A stretch of 64,000 bases of DNA from JAUVUV01 sp964548275 (GTDB taxonomy: Bacteria; Gemmatimonadota; Glassbacteria; GWA2-58-10): assembly GCA_964548275.1 (NCBI GenBank), contig CAZJQI010000002.1:62001-126000 (forward strand). Direction: 5' to 3'. Position numbers and translations under genes: made by a program. The notes beneath the pieces were generated by a model, which did no database searches, was not told the DNA's origin, and saw only the letters and a list, made by a program, of their open reading frames with translations. Positions 16,512 through 25,532 of the stretch are shown one piece after another. Within the stretch, counting starts at the first letter, position 1; each line of letters begins with the position of its first letter.

Positions 16512-17771
16512 TCAGTTATGGTTGGGGCCGAGTGAAACCGAGCAGATTCGCTCTGGGTCGAGGATTACCCGTGCCACTTCGTATATTTCATCAGGGCTCA
16601 CGGCTTCGATCTTGCGGATAACCTCATCTACCGGCAGGTAGCTCTCGTTGTTGAGTTCGAAATTCGCCAGGCGGAACATCCTTGTTGTCGTGCTTTCAAG
16701 CCCGAGGAGCAACTGGCCTTTGAGCTGGTTTTTCGCATGTTGCAGCTCCTCCTCGGTCACACCCTCTTTCAGAAACTTATGATACTCATCCTGTACAACA
16801 CCTATCGTCCTGTCGCGTCGCGAGGGTTCAGTCCCTATGTAAACGCCGTAGAGCCCGGTATCCACGTAAAACTGCTGGAAGCTGTAAACCACATAGGCCA
16901 GGGCCTCCTCCTCACGCACGCGCTGAAAGAGCCTGGAACTCATGCCGCCGCCGATAATGTTGCTCAGCAGCAACAAGGCGTAGCGCCGGGGGTCGGCGTG
17001 GGCGAAGCTCACCGTACCCAGGCAGAGATGAGTCTGCTGGCAGTCACGGTTCAGGTGACGGGTAACCGGTGTGAAATCGTCAATGTTTCTGGCCAGGATG
17101 GCTTTGAACCCATCCATGCCGCCGGCGGGGCGGTTCGCAAGAAAGGAAAATTTTTCGCGAATAAGGTCCAGAGTGCAGTCAAAATTGATATTGCCGGCAA
17201 TGGAAATTACGAAATTGGGGGAGACGTATTCACGGTGAAGGTAATCCAGCATATCAGCTCTTTTCAGGGACCCGACCGTCTCGTAAGTTCCCAGCAGGGG
17301 ATAACCGAGTGGATCTTCCCCCCAGATGGCCTGGGAGTAGAACTGGTGGATCATATCGTCCGGGGAATCCTCCATGTTGCGGATTTCCTCGTAAACGACA
17401 AGCTTTTCCCGCTCGATATTTTCCTCGCTCATTGTCGGAGAATCGATAAGGTCGCTGAGCACATCCAGAGCGAGCTCGACGTACTCATCCAGCACCCTGC
17501 CGTGAAAGCAGGTATACTCTCTGCCGGTGAAAGCGTCGATACTGCCGCCCACGGATTCGACTGAGGAGGCGATCTGTTTTGCCGTGCGCCTGCTGGTGCC
17601 TTTAAACACCATATGTTCGAGGAAATGGCTGATTCCGATCTTATCGACGGGTTCGTGACGGCTGCCCCGGCTGAGCCATACCCCGAGCGAGCAGGAGCGC
17701 ACATGCGGAATGTGTTCGAGCATAATCCGCATTCCACCCTCGCCCACTATTCTCCTGACATCTTCTTTCAT
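16512..17771 (-). CDS. M16-family zinc peptidase (insulinase/processing-peptidase type)
   Basis: This 419-residue protein has the inverted zinc motif HFLEH at residues 49-53 and the third ligand Glu in VYEEIRNMEDSPDD, so it should be catalytically active. Two M16 half domains follow in the usual order. It lies 12 bp downstream of pnp, a common bacterial arrangement (YmxG/MPP-beta-like). The substrate is unknown; roles in peptide or protein processing are typical. The ATG is preceded by GGAATAATTC. Confidence 0.93.
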   Translation of the reverse strand: MKEDVRRIVGEGGMRIMLEHIPHVRSCSLGVWLSRGSRHEPVDKIGISHFLEHMVFKGTSRRTAKQIASSVESVGGSIDAFTGREYTCFHGRVLDEYVELALDVLSDLIDSPTMSEENIEREKLVVYEEIRNMEDSPDDMIHQFYSQAIWGEDPLGYPLLGTYETVGSLKRADMLDYLHREYVSPNFVISIAGNINFDCTLDLIREKFSFLANRPAGGMDGFKAILARNIDDFTPVTRHLNRDCQQTHLCLGTVSFAHADPRRYALLLLSNIIGGGMSSRLFQRVREEEALAYVVYSFQQFYVDTGLYGVYIGTEPSRRDRTIGVVQDEYHKFLKEGVTEEELQHAKNQLKGQLLLGLESTTTRMFRLANFELNNESYLPVDEVIRKIEAVSPDEIYEVARVILDPERICSVSLGPNHN

Positions 17772-17783
17772 GAATTATTCCGG

Positions 17784-19877
17784 CTACTTTTCCGCCAGCT
17801 CTTCCTCGGCGGCTATCTTGGAGAGCCTGACCCTGTTCTGTTTATCGATACCGACAAGCTTTACCTTGAATCTGTCTCCTATCTTGACCACCTTGTCAAT
17901 GTCATTAACCCGCTCTTTTCGCAGCTCCGAGATATGAACCAGCCCTTCTTTTCCGGGCAAGAATTCGACAAAAGCGCCAAAGGAGGTGACAGTTTTTACC
18001 ATGCTGTCGTAAATCTTGCCGACCTCGGGTTCCTGCACGATATCCTGGATTGCCTCTATAGCCATCCTGCAGGCATTCTCATCTGAGGATGCGATTGTGA
18101 TCGTGCCGTCGTCCTCGATTTCGATCTTGGCGCCGGTATCATCACAAATCTTGCGGATAATCTTGCCTCCAGGACCGATCACCTCGCGGATTTTCTCCGG
18201 ATTTACCTTCATCGTGTGGATTCTCGGCGCATACTGGCTGATCGCCTCTCTGGGTGCGGAAATTGTTTCGTCCATAATATCGAGGATGGAGTTGTATCCC
18301 GCGCAGGCCTGTTGCATGGCACGTTCCAGCACCTCGAGAGGTATTCCGCCGATTTTACTGTCGAGTTGAAAGGCTGTGATCCCTTCCCGCGTACCGGCCA
18401 CCTTGAAATCCATGTCTCCCAGATGGTCCTCCACACCAAGAATATCGCTCAGGATACACACCTTATCCTTATCATAAACCAGGCCCATAGCGATACCGGC
18501 AACGGCTTTTTTCATCGGCACACCCGCATCCATCAAAGCGAGCGATCCTCCACAGACCGAGGCCATGGAGCTTGAGCCGTTGGATTCGAGGATGTCGGAG
18601 ACGAGCCTGATCGTGTAGGGAAAGCTGTCGTCATTGAGGATAACAGGGCTGAGGGCGCGTTCGGCCAGAGCGCCGTGTCCGATCTCGCGGCGGCCCGGTC
18701 CCCGCGGTATCCTGACCTCTCCCACACTGAAAGAGGGGAAATTGTAATGCAGCATGAATGACTTGCGGTATTCCTGCTGCTCGATCCCGTCAATCACCTG
18801 GCTGTCCAGGCTGGTACCGAGAGTGACCGAGGCCAGGGCCTGGGTCTGGCCCCTGGTGAACAGGGCCGATCCGTGAACTCGCGGTAGAACCTTAATCTCG
18901 CAGGCTATATCACGGATTTCGTCATTCTTGCGCCCATCGATACGCCGACCCTCCTGAAGAACCATCTGCCGCATTTTCTTTTTTTCAATATCCCCGATAA
19001 TCACGGCAATTGTCGTTTCTTCCTCTGGATACTCCTCAATCAGCTTCCCAACCGCGTTTTTCACCAGTTCATCGTAAGCGTTCTCCCGTTCTTTCTTGTC
19101 GGCGATCCTGAGGATTTCATCCAGCGGAGCCTCCACCCTGGCACGGACTTTTTCCTCCAGGTGTGGGTCGGTTTCCAGTGGTGTAAATTCTTTTTTCTGC
19201 AGACTGGCCGCCTTGGCTAACTCCTCGATCATATCCAGTATTTCCCTGATCCCTTCCCTTGCGAATTTGAGTCCGCCGAGGACCTGGGAAGCAGATAACT
19301 CCCCGGCTCCCCCCTCGACCATGACAACCGCATCGCGGGTACCGGCCACCACCAGGTTGAGTTTTGAGTTTTCGATTTGATCGAAAACGGGGTTAACCAC
19401 ATACTGACCGTCGATATAGCCTACACGCACAACCGCTATTTTATCGGTAATCGGAATCTGGCTCAAAGATAGAGCGACGGAGGCTCCAATAACACCCAGC
19501 ACATCCGCCGGATTCTCCTGGTCCGAGCTGAGTACGGTAACCATTATAATCACATCGTTGCGGTAGCCATCGGGAAACAGCGGGCGGACCGACCGGTCTA
19601 TCAAGCGCGCGCATAATATCTCGCGGTCGCTGGGGCGGCCCTCGCGTTTGAAAAAGCCTCCCGGTATCTTGCCGCCGGCATAGGATCGCTCCCGGTAGTC
19701 CACGAACATCGGGAGAAAATCGGCGCCTTCCTTGGGTTCCTTGCTCTCTACCACCGCTACCAGCACTGAAGTTTCGCCATACTGGATGAATGCACTGCCG
19801 TGGGCCTGTTTGGCCATCCCCCCGGTTTCCATGAGCAGTGTTCTACCGCCGATAATTTTTTCAACTTTGTGAATCAT
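17784..19877 (-). CDS. pnp: Polyribonucleotide nucleotidyltransferase (PNPase)
   Basis: This 3'-to-5' phosphorolytic RNase and degradosome component has about 697 residues, with two RNase PH domains separated by a helical domain, then a KH domain (KIIRKICDDTGAKIEIED) and an S1 domain (VTSFGAFVEFLPGKEGLVHI). I chose the ATG at 19877, with GGAAGG at 5 bp, over an in-frame ATG 12 codons earlier. The rpsO-pnp order and a hairpin in the leader recall the E. coli operon, where RNase III and PNPase autoregulate. Confidence 0.97.
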   Translation of the reverse strand: MIHKVEKIIGGRTLLMETGGMAKQAHGSAFIQYGETSVLVAVVESKEPKEGADFLPMFVDYRERSYAGGKIPGGFFKREGRPSDREILCARLIDRSVRPLFPDGYRNDVIIMVTVLSSDQENPADVLGVIGASVALSLSQIPITDKIAVVRVGYIDGQYVVNPVFDQIENSKLNLVVAGTRDAVVMVEGGAGELSASQVLGGLKFAREGIREILDMIEELAKAASLQKKEFTPLETDPHLEEKVRARVEAPLDEILRIADKKERENAYDELVKNAVGKLIEEYPEEETTIAVIIGDIEKKKMRQMVLQEGRRIDGRKNDEIRDIACEIKVLPRVHGSALFTRGQTQALASVTLGTSLDSQVIDGIEQQEYRKSFMLHYNFPSFSVGEVRIPRGPGRREIGHGALAERALSPVILNDDSFPYTIRLVSDILESNGSSSMASVCGGSLALMDAGVPMKKAVAGIAMGLVYDKDKVCILSDILGVEDHLGDMDFKVAGTREGITAFQLDSKIGGIPLEVLERAMQQACAGYNSILDIMDETISAPREAISQYAPRIHTMKVNPEKIREVIGPGGKIIRKICDDTGAKIEIEDDGTITIASSDENACRMAIEAIQDIVQEPEVGKIYDSMVKTVTSFGAFVEFLPGKEGLVHISELRKERVNDIDKVVKIGDRFKVKLVGIDKQNRVRLSKIAAEEELAEK

Positions 19878-19918
19878 TTTTACCTTCCAAATATAAAATT
19901 TTCTTTCTATCATTTCCT

Positions 19919-19936
19919 CCCCCGACTTATCGGGGG
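19919..19936 (-). promoter_or_regulatory. Leader hairpin before pnp
   Basis: On the minus strand CCCCCGA-TAAG-TCGGGGG forms a perfect 7-bp stem with a tetraloop, 42 bp before the chosen pnp ATG and between rpsO and pnp. There is no T run, so it looks like a processing or stability element rather than a terminator. Confidence 0.5.
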
Positions 19937-20033
19937 ATAATTGTGCAACCTGTCTGCACCGAACGCATCCCCTGCCTTTCCTATCTAAAGCGGAAGAAAG
20001 GGGAGTTCATATCTCTATGGAGATCAAAGAAAC

Positions 20034-20303
20034 TTATTTTCTCAGTTTCAGGCTTTCAATAACCTTCTTGTAAGAATCGTAGTCCTTATCGCGCAAGTAC
20101 TCCAGAAGTCTTTTCCTCCGACCGACAAGTTGCAAAAGACCCCGCCGGGAATGAAAATCCTTCTTATGAGTTTTCAAATGTTCGGTCAGGTTCTGAATAC
20201 GTTCGGTCAGGATTGCAATCTGCACCTGTGCCGAACCGACATCAGTGTCGTGCAACTTATACTTGTTGATAACTTTCGCTTTCTCTTTCTTGGTAATAGC
20301 CAT
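20034..20303 (-). CDS. rpsO: 30S ribosomal protein S15
   Basis: This 89-residue primary 16S rRNA-binding protein has the standard length. The conserved segments HDTDVGSAQVQIAILTERI, LTEHLKTHKKDFHSRRGL and LVGRRKRLLEYL are present. It lies between ribF and pnp in the translation cluster and begins with a good GGAGGGC site. Confidence 0.98.
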   Translation of the reverse strand: MAITKKEKAKVINKYKLHDTDVGSAQVQIAILTERIQNLTEHLKTHKKDFHSRRGLLQLVGRRKRLLEYLRDKDYDSYKKVIESLKLRK

Positions 20304-20348
20304 CTACTGCCCTCCAAAAATATTATCTTTTTAAAACTGGAATTCGAT

Positions 20349-21317
20349 TTACACCGCCCGGCTCAAAGGAAAAGCCGGCATCTTGATTCTTTCGAAAAGT
20401 TTTCTTACCTCCCTGTCGTCTCCGTCCATCTGCTTTACCAGTTCACCGGCGTTTTTGAAACGCATTATCGGTCTGATACGTTCGATTATCGAAACCTCGA
20501 GGGTGCGGTCGTAGAGGTCTCCGGAAAAATCGAAAAGATTCAGTTCCAGAGTGGACGCCAGCTCATCGAAAGTGGGCCGTGGGCCGTGGTGAAGGGCGCC
20601 CGGCATGAGCTTGCCGTGCAGATCTACCGTGGCGGCGTAAACCCCTTCCGGAAACAACTGTTTATCCTCGAATACAGGTTCGAGGTTGGCTGTGGGATAT
20701 CCCAGCCGTTTACCGCGTCCGGCACCGGGTACTACTCTGCCTGTGAAAGAGTAATAACGTCCAAGCAGCTTTGCCGCCTGGCCCATGTCCCCTTGCTCGA
20801 TTACCGAACGGACCCATGAACTGGAGACCGGCTTGCCGTCCAGAACGACAGGAGGAACCTGGATCAAACTGTAATTAAAAACTGAGGAAAGTTCTCTCAA
20901 AACTTTTTCCCCGCCAATCCGGTCCTTGCCGAAGGCATGGTCGTAACCAATCACCAGGGCGTGCATGCCATAGCGGGAGATCAGGTAATCCTCCACGAAA
21001 CGCACAGGGGAAATTTGCGACAGCGCCCGGTCGAATTTCAGCACCACCACGTGATTTATTCCCAGTTCGGTCATCAGGCGCAGTTTTGCTTCCGGAGAGC
21101 TCAGGAGCTTCATCCCGCTTTCTGGCTGCAGAAACTGCCTCGGGTGAGGATCGAAAGTAACAACTACCGATTTCAGGTTCAACTGCCGAGCTACATCGAG
21201 GAGCTTTTCCAGTATGCTGAGATGCCCCCGATGGACCCCGTCAAAAGTCCCCACCGTAACCGCCGTATGAGTCCCAGCCAGTAAGCTCGACCCAGTTGTT
21301 GATTCATTTTCCAGCAT
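20349..21317 (-). CDS. ribF: Bifunctional riboflavin kinase / FAD synthetase
   Basis: This protein of about 322 residues makes FMN and FAD from riboflavin. The N-terminal FAD synthetase domain carries the nucleotidyl-transfer signature TVGTFDGVHRGH and VIGYDHAFGKDRIGG. The C-terminal kinase domain has PGAGRGKRLGYPTANL and LFDFSGDLYD. I chose ATG 21317; a TTG 9 codons earlier is possible. It follows truB by about 60 bp, as in many bacteria. Confidence 0.95.
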   Translation of the reverse strand: MLENESTTGSSLLAGTHTAVTVGTFDGVHRGHLSILEKLLDVARQLNLKSVVVTFDPHPRQFLQPESGMKLLSSPEAKLRLMTELGINHVVVLKFDRALSQISPVRFVEDYLISRYGMHALVIGYDHAFGKDRIGGEKVLRELSSVFNYSLIQVPPVVLDGKPVSSSWVRSVIEQGDMGQAAKLLGRYYSFTGRVVPGAGRGKRLGYPTANLEPVFEDKQLFPEGVYAATVDLHGKLMPGALHHGPRPTFDELASTLELNLFDFSGDLYDRTLEVSIIERIRPIMRFKNAGELVKQMDGDDREVRKLFERIKMPAFPLSRAV

Positions 21318-21380
21318 GAAATTCGTTTCGCCCCTAACAATCAACGCTCAAACCTTATCTTTCCACACCCGCCAGGCGGC

Positions 21381-22358
21381 TTACGAGCCGAACGAAAATG
21401 CCTCCATCATTAGACGCTTCGGCCTCAGCACACCAGAAGAGCCGCCTGCCCGATCGAGCAGACCGACTCCCAAGAAAGAACCCCGGCTGTCGTGAATCCG
21501 CACCTCCTGCGGACTCTCAGCCAAAGTAACCTTTCCAATCAGTTGGCCTTCCACGCCGAGATCGACATATCCGCCGAAATAGATTTTTTCTACTGCCGAT
21601 TCGGAAAGCTTAACCTCCGGTAGGCGGGAAAGCGCTTTTTCAACCGGTAAAAGCAACTCTTTTTCGATCTTTTTTCTTCCCTCGGCTGTCAGCCGGTCCA
21701 GTTTTGCGGCCATAGCGAGAGTAAAATCGCCAACCCTGGTTCTCAGAAGAGATACCAGGTGTCCGCCGCAGCCGAGCTTTTTTCCCAGGTCTCTGGCCAG
21801 GGAACGAAGGTAGGTGCCGGCAGAACAATCAAGCTCTATCTCCAAAGCCGGCAAATCGACATTAAGCAGTCTGATCGAATCGATACGCACAGCTACAGGC
21901 TTCAATTCTGGCTTGACTCCTCGCCTGGCGAGCACGTAAGCCGGTACGCCGTCAACTTTTTTCGAACTGAAAGACGGCGGGATCTGGGGTATCACACCGA
22001 CAAACTCTTCGAGCAGAGACTCCAGCCGTACTTTTGATAAAAGGCTCTCGAGATCGCCCTTGTAGCTGTAAGTTACCTCGCCCTCGCTGTCGTCAGTTGT
22101 GGTTGACTCGCCGAGCTTGATCACGGCCCGGTAAGTTTTATCCTGTTTGGTGAGGTAACCGGTGAAACGGGTTGCTCCGCCGACACACAAAACGAGCAGG
22201 CCCTCGGCCTGCGGGTCCAGAGTTCCAGTGTGCCCAACTTTACGAATACTCAGAATCTGGCGTATCTTATCGACCACATTGTGGCTGGTGATACCGACCG
22301 GCTTATTGACCAGTAACACTCCGTGCAAGCCCGCTTTTGCACTCCCGGAATGATTCAT
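21381..22358 (-). CDS. truB: tRNA pseudouridine-55 synthase
   Basis: This 325-residue enzyme forms pseudouridine 55 in the T loop of tRNAs. The catalytic Asp is in HTGTLDPQAEGLLVLCVG, and the N-terminal signature is LLVNKPVGITSHN. C-terminal extension residues resemble a PUA-like end. It overlaps rbfA by 4 bp, indicating translational coupling. Confidence 0.96.
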   Translation of the reverse strand: MNHSGSAKAGLHGVLLVNKPVGITSHNVVDKIRQILSIRKVGHTGTLDPQAEGLLVLCVGGATRFTGYLTKQDKTYRAVIKLGESTTTDDSEGEVTYSYKGDLESLLSKVRLESLLEEFVGVIPQIPPSFSSKKVDGVPAYVLARRGVKPELKPVAVRIDSIRLLNVDLPALEIELDCSAGTYLRSLARDLGKKLGCGGHLVSLLRTRVGDFTLAMAAKLDRLTAEGRKKIEKELLLPVEKALSRLPEVKLSESAVEKIYFGGYVDLGVEGQLIGKVTLAESPQEVRIHDSRGSFLGVGLLDRAGGSSGVLRPKRLMMEAFSFGS

Positions 22359-22750
22359 TCTCCCTGCCCCGAATCCTCCAGCGAACGGTCAAGAGATGAA
22401 TCCTGCTCGGCATGAATACTATTCAGAATCTGGTCGATACGCGCGGCCTTTTCGAACGTCTCGTCGAACCTGAAATTCAGACTGGGCACGTATTTCAAAT
22501 AACAACGCCTGCCGATGCAGGCGCGAATGAAACTTCCAGCATGCCGAAAGCTCTCCAGGACCTTCTGCTTGTCCTCGCCCATTATCGAGAAATAAACTGT
22601 CGCCTCCTTAAGGTCATCCGAGAGACGAACTCTGGTCACCGTGACAAACTGAAGCCTGGGATCGCTGACCTCGAGCTGAAGAATTTTGCCGATTTCCCGG
22701 TGCAGCAGATGCCCTAATCTGTCGCTTCTTTTAAATGAATGTCTTGCCAT
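22355..22750 (-). CDS. rbfA: Ribosome-binding factor A
   Basis: This 131-residue 30S maturation factor has a KH-like fold. Signatures are RLGHLLHREIGKILQLEVSD, ATVYFSIMG and LKYVPSLNFRFDETFEKA. Its stop overlaps the truB start, and it begins immediately at the end of the DUF503 gene. Confidence 0.96.
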   Translation of the reverse strand: MARHSFKRSDRLGHLLHREIGKILQLEVSDPRLQFVTVTRVRLSDDLKEATVYFSIMGEDKQKVLESFRHAGSFIRACIGRRCYLKYVPSLNFRFDETFEKAARIDQILNSIHAEQDSSLDRSLEDSGQGE

Positions 22751-23041
22751 CTATAAAAAAGACATTTTTTGATCGATCAGTACTACTTCGCCGTTTGAAA
22801 CCACCAGTTCCGAGACTTTCGAGAGTACCTGATTGGCAAACCGCTGGTTATTGGAAACCACTGCCACGGCCACAGTGGAACGCTGCCAGCTATCGAGAGA
22901 GTCCACCTCAGCTACGGAAACGTTGAACTTGTTAACTATCCGTGCTTTCAGCCTTTTAAGCACTCCTCGTTTGGCTTTGAGCGAATGGATTCCTTCCAGA
23001 TGCAATTTGAAGGTACAGATCCCAACTACCATCGGTTTCAA
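22751..23041 (-). CDS. DUF503 family protein
   Basis: This 96-residue small protein matches DUF503 (YlxP-like), which commonly sits between infB and rbfA. Signatures are HSLKAKRGVLKRLKARI and FNVSVAEVDSLDSWQRS. Ribosome-associated function is suspected from this invariant context; no enzymatic motif is seen. Confidence 0.93.
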   Translation of the reverse strand: MKPMVVGICTFKLHLEGIHSLKAKRGVLKRLKARIVNKFNVSVAEVDSLDSWQRSTVAVAVVSNNQRFANQVLSKVSELVVSNGEVVLIDQKMSFL

Positions 23042-23051
23042 GGTTCAGCTG

Positions 23052-25337
23052 TCATTCGGAGGCCTGGCTGCTGAGCTGGCGCTTGACCTCTTCAATGACA
23101 AAGGTTTCGATTATATCTCCGACTTTAATATCTATGAAATTTTCAAGTTTTATTCCGCACTCGAATCCGCTGGAGACCTCGCGCACGTCATCCTTGAAAC
23201 GTTTGAGGCTGGCCAGATTACCCTCCCAGACCACTACTCCGTCACGGATAAGGCGGGCGCGATGGTTACGGTTTGCCTTGCCCTCGGCAACGAAACAACC
23301 TGCCACCGTACCCACCTTGGAAATTTTATAAACCTCTCGGACCTCGACAGAACTCATAAATGTTTCTTTCTCCTCTGCGGAGAGGAGGCCTTCCATTGCC
23401 TGGTAGATATTATCCACCGCTTCGTAAATAACCCTGTAGAGCCTGATATCAACGCCTTCGCGCTGCGCGGCTTCGCGGGCCCTGTTGTCCGGACGAACAT
23501 GGAAGCCGATAATAATTGCCTGGCTTGCCGAGGCGAGGATGACATCGTTTTCGGTTATCGCTCCGACCCCGCGGTGGATAACCTCGACCTCGACCTCATT
23601 TGTGGATAGTTTCTCCAGTGCGTCGGAGAGCGCCTCCACAGAGCCATCTACATCGCCTTTGATAATCAGGTTAAGGTTCTGTACCTCTCCGGCCTCGATA
23701 CGCTGGAAAAGCTGGTCGAGCGTCATCCTGTGATGTCTGGAAAACTCCTGTTCGCGCTTGAGGCGCTGGCGGACATTGGAAATGTCCTTGGCCTGGCGTT
23801 CCTCATGCACCACGTGGAAAGTGTCGCCTGCTTGCGGCACGCTGTCGAAGCCGAGAACCTGCACAGGCGAGGAGGGTCCATCCTCGTAGACATTCTCTCC
23901 ACGCTCGTTTCGCATCGCCCTGACCCTTCCAGAGACCAGTCCGCAGATAAATGGACCACCCACTTTAAGTTTTCCCGCAGTCAGCAATACAGTGGCTACC
24001 GAGCCCATACCCCTGTCCAGCTTTGCCTCAACCACCACTCCCTGTGCGGGACCGGAAAACGGAGCGGTAAATTCCATGACCTCTGCCTGAAGAAGAATCA
24101 GTTCAAGCAGGTGGTCGACACCTGTTCCCTGCTTGGCGCTGATTTCCGCGCATAGCACGTTGCCGCCGAATTCCTCGATCAGGAGATTTTGGTTGGAAAG
24201 CCCCTGTTTCACTTTTCCGGGATTGGCTGTGGACAGGTCGATCTTGTTGATTGCCACGATGATCGGTACCCCCGCGGCCCGGGCATGGTTGATTGCTTCA
24301 ACTGTCTGTGGCTGTATCGAATCATCGGCTGCAATGACCAGCACCACGATATCGGTGACCTGCGCTCCTCGGGCGCGCATCGAGGTGAAAGCCTCGTGGC
24401 CCGGTGTATCGATAAAACAGATCGGGCCACCTTCGGTATTCACTTTGTAGGCGCCGATATGCTGGGTGATACCGCCGGACTCACCTTGAATGATATTGCT
24501 CTTGCGCATGTAATCCAGAAGGGTGGTTTTCCCGTGGTCAACATGTCCCATCACGGTTACAATCGGGGCCCGCGGGCGTACATCCCCGAGTTTGACCTGC
24601 TCCTCTCTGGCCGACTCTTCAAGCATTTCATGGCCGTATTCTGCATCTCTGACAGCCTTAAAACCAAACTCGTCGCAGATCAGGTTTATCGTGTTGAAAT
24701 CGAGCCGCTGATTGACAGTGACCATTAATCCAAGATCAATACAGGTGCTGATCAGCTTGCTTGCAGGAACTCCGATCAGGTCGCTCAACTCGGCAAGCGA
24801 AATAAATTCCATTACCTTGACCTGATTTTCCTCTCCTTTCTCCCCGGCCACGGCAGTAGCGCCGGGAGTGCGCTTGCGTCTTTTCTTCTTTACCACGCCA
24901 GCGTCGATTTTAGCCAGGGTACGGCGGATATTCTCGGCAACCACTTTCTGGCTGATCTTTTTCTTTTTCTTCTTTTTCTTGCCCCAGACTTTCGCCGTTT
25001 GCTCATCATTCCAGACTGTACCGGTCTTTTCCCATCCTCGACGCTGGCCTCCTCCTCTCACACGCTGTGAATCTTTGCGCCGCGCAGTCTCGCCTTTTTC
25101 CATTTCCTTTTCTTTAGGTGGCTTGCCGATTCCGAATTTCTTTTTCTTGACCTCTATTTTCTCGCGAACAGCGGCTTTTTCCTGGGCAAGCTTTTTGGCA
25201 ATCAGCTTGACAGTTTCCTCGTCGATAGTGCTCATGTGACCGGAAACCGGGCGGTTAATATCTGCCAGCAACTTGACCAGGGCTTCGCTTGAAATATCGA
25301 AGTCTTTAGCTGCCTGATATACTCGAAAACCACGCAA
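23052..25337 (-). CDS. infB: Translation initiation factor IF-2
   Basis: This GTPase delivers fMet-tRNA to the 30S subunit. It has 761 residues: an IF2 N-terminal domain (MRGFRVYQAAKDFDISSEAL), a short lysine-rich linker, then the G domain with GHVDHGKTTLLD (G1), DTPGHEAF (G3) and NKIDLSTA (G4), domain II, and a C-terminal IF2 domain. The linker is short compared with enterobacterial IF-2. It lies downstream of nusA. Confidence 0.98.
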   Translation of the reverse strand: MRGFRVYQAAKDFDISSEALVKLLADINRPVSGHMSTIDEETVKLIAKKLAQEKAAVREKIEVKKKKFGIGKPPKEKEMEKGETARRKDSQRVRGGGQRRGWEKTGTVWNDEQTAKVWGKKKKKKKKISQKVVAENIRRTLAKIDAGVVKKKRRKRTPGATAVAGEKGEENQVKVMEFISLAELSDLIGVPASKLISTCIDLGLMVTVNQRLDFNTINLICDEFGFKAVRDAEYGHEMLEESAREEQVKLGDVRPRAPIVTVMGHVDHGKTTLLDYMRKSNIIQGESGGITQHIGAYKVNTEGGPICFIDTPGHEAFTSMRARGAQVTDIVVLVIAADDSIQPQTVEAINHARAAGVPIIVAINKIDLSTANPGKVKQGLSNQNLLIEEFGGNVLCAEISAKQGTGVDHLLELILLQAEVMEFTAPFSGPAQGVVVEAKLDRGMGSVATVLLTAGKLKVGGPFICGLVSGRVRAMRNERGENVYEDGPSSPVQVLGFDSVPQAGDTFHVVHEERQAKDISNVRQRLKREQEFSRHHRMTLDQLFQRIEAGEVQNLNLIIKGDVDGSVEALSDALEKLSTNEVEVEVIHRGVGAITENDVILASASQAIIIGFHVRPDNRAREAAQREGVDIRLYRVIYEAVDNIYQAMEGLLSAEEKETFMSSVEVREVYKISKVGTVAGCFVAEGKANRNHRARLIRDGVVVWEGNLASLKRFKDDVREVSSGFECGIKLENFIDIKVGDIIETFVIEEVKRQLSSQASE

Positions 25338-25532
25338 AGGACTACTCCTGCAGACTTGAAAACCGGCTGGGGATTATATCCAGAAGCTGGATGCGCTCAA
25401 GAGCAAGCCTGAATCCCCAATTTTTAGGAAATTCTTAATAAGATAGTCTATTCATGGATATTTGTAAACATTTTCCCGCCTTTTATCAATCCTGAAGCCA
25501 ACGCGACAAGGAGCAAAGGGCTCCGCACACTC

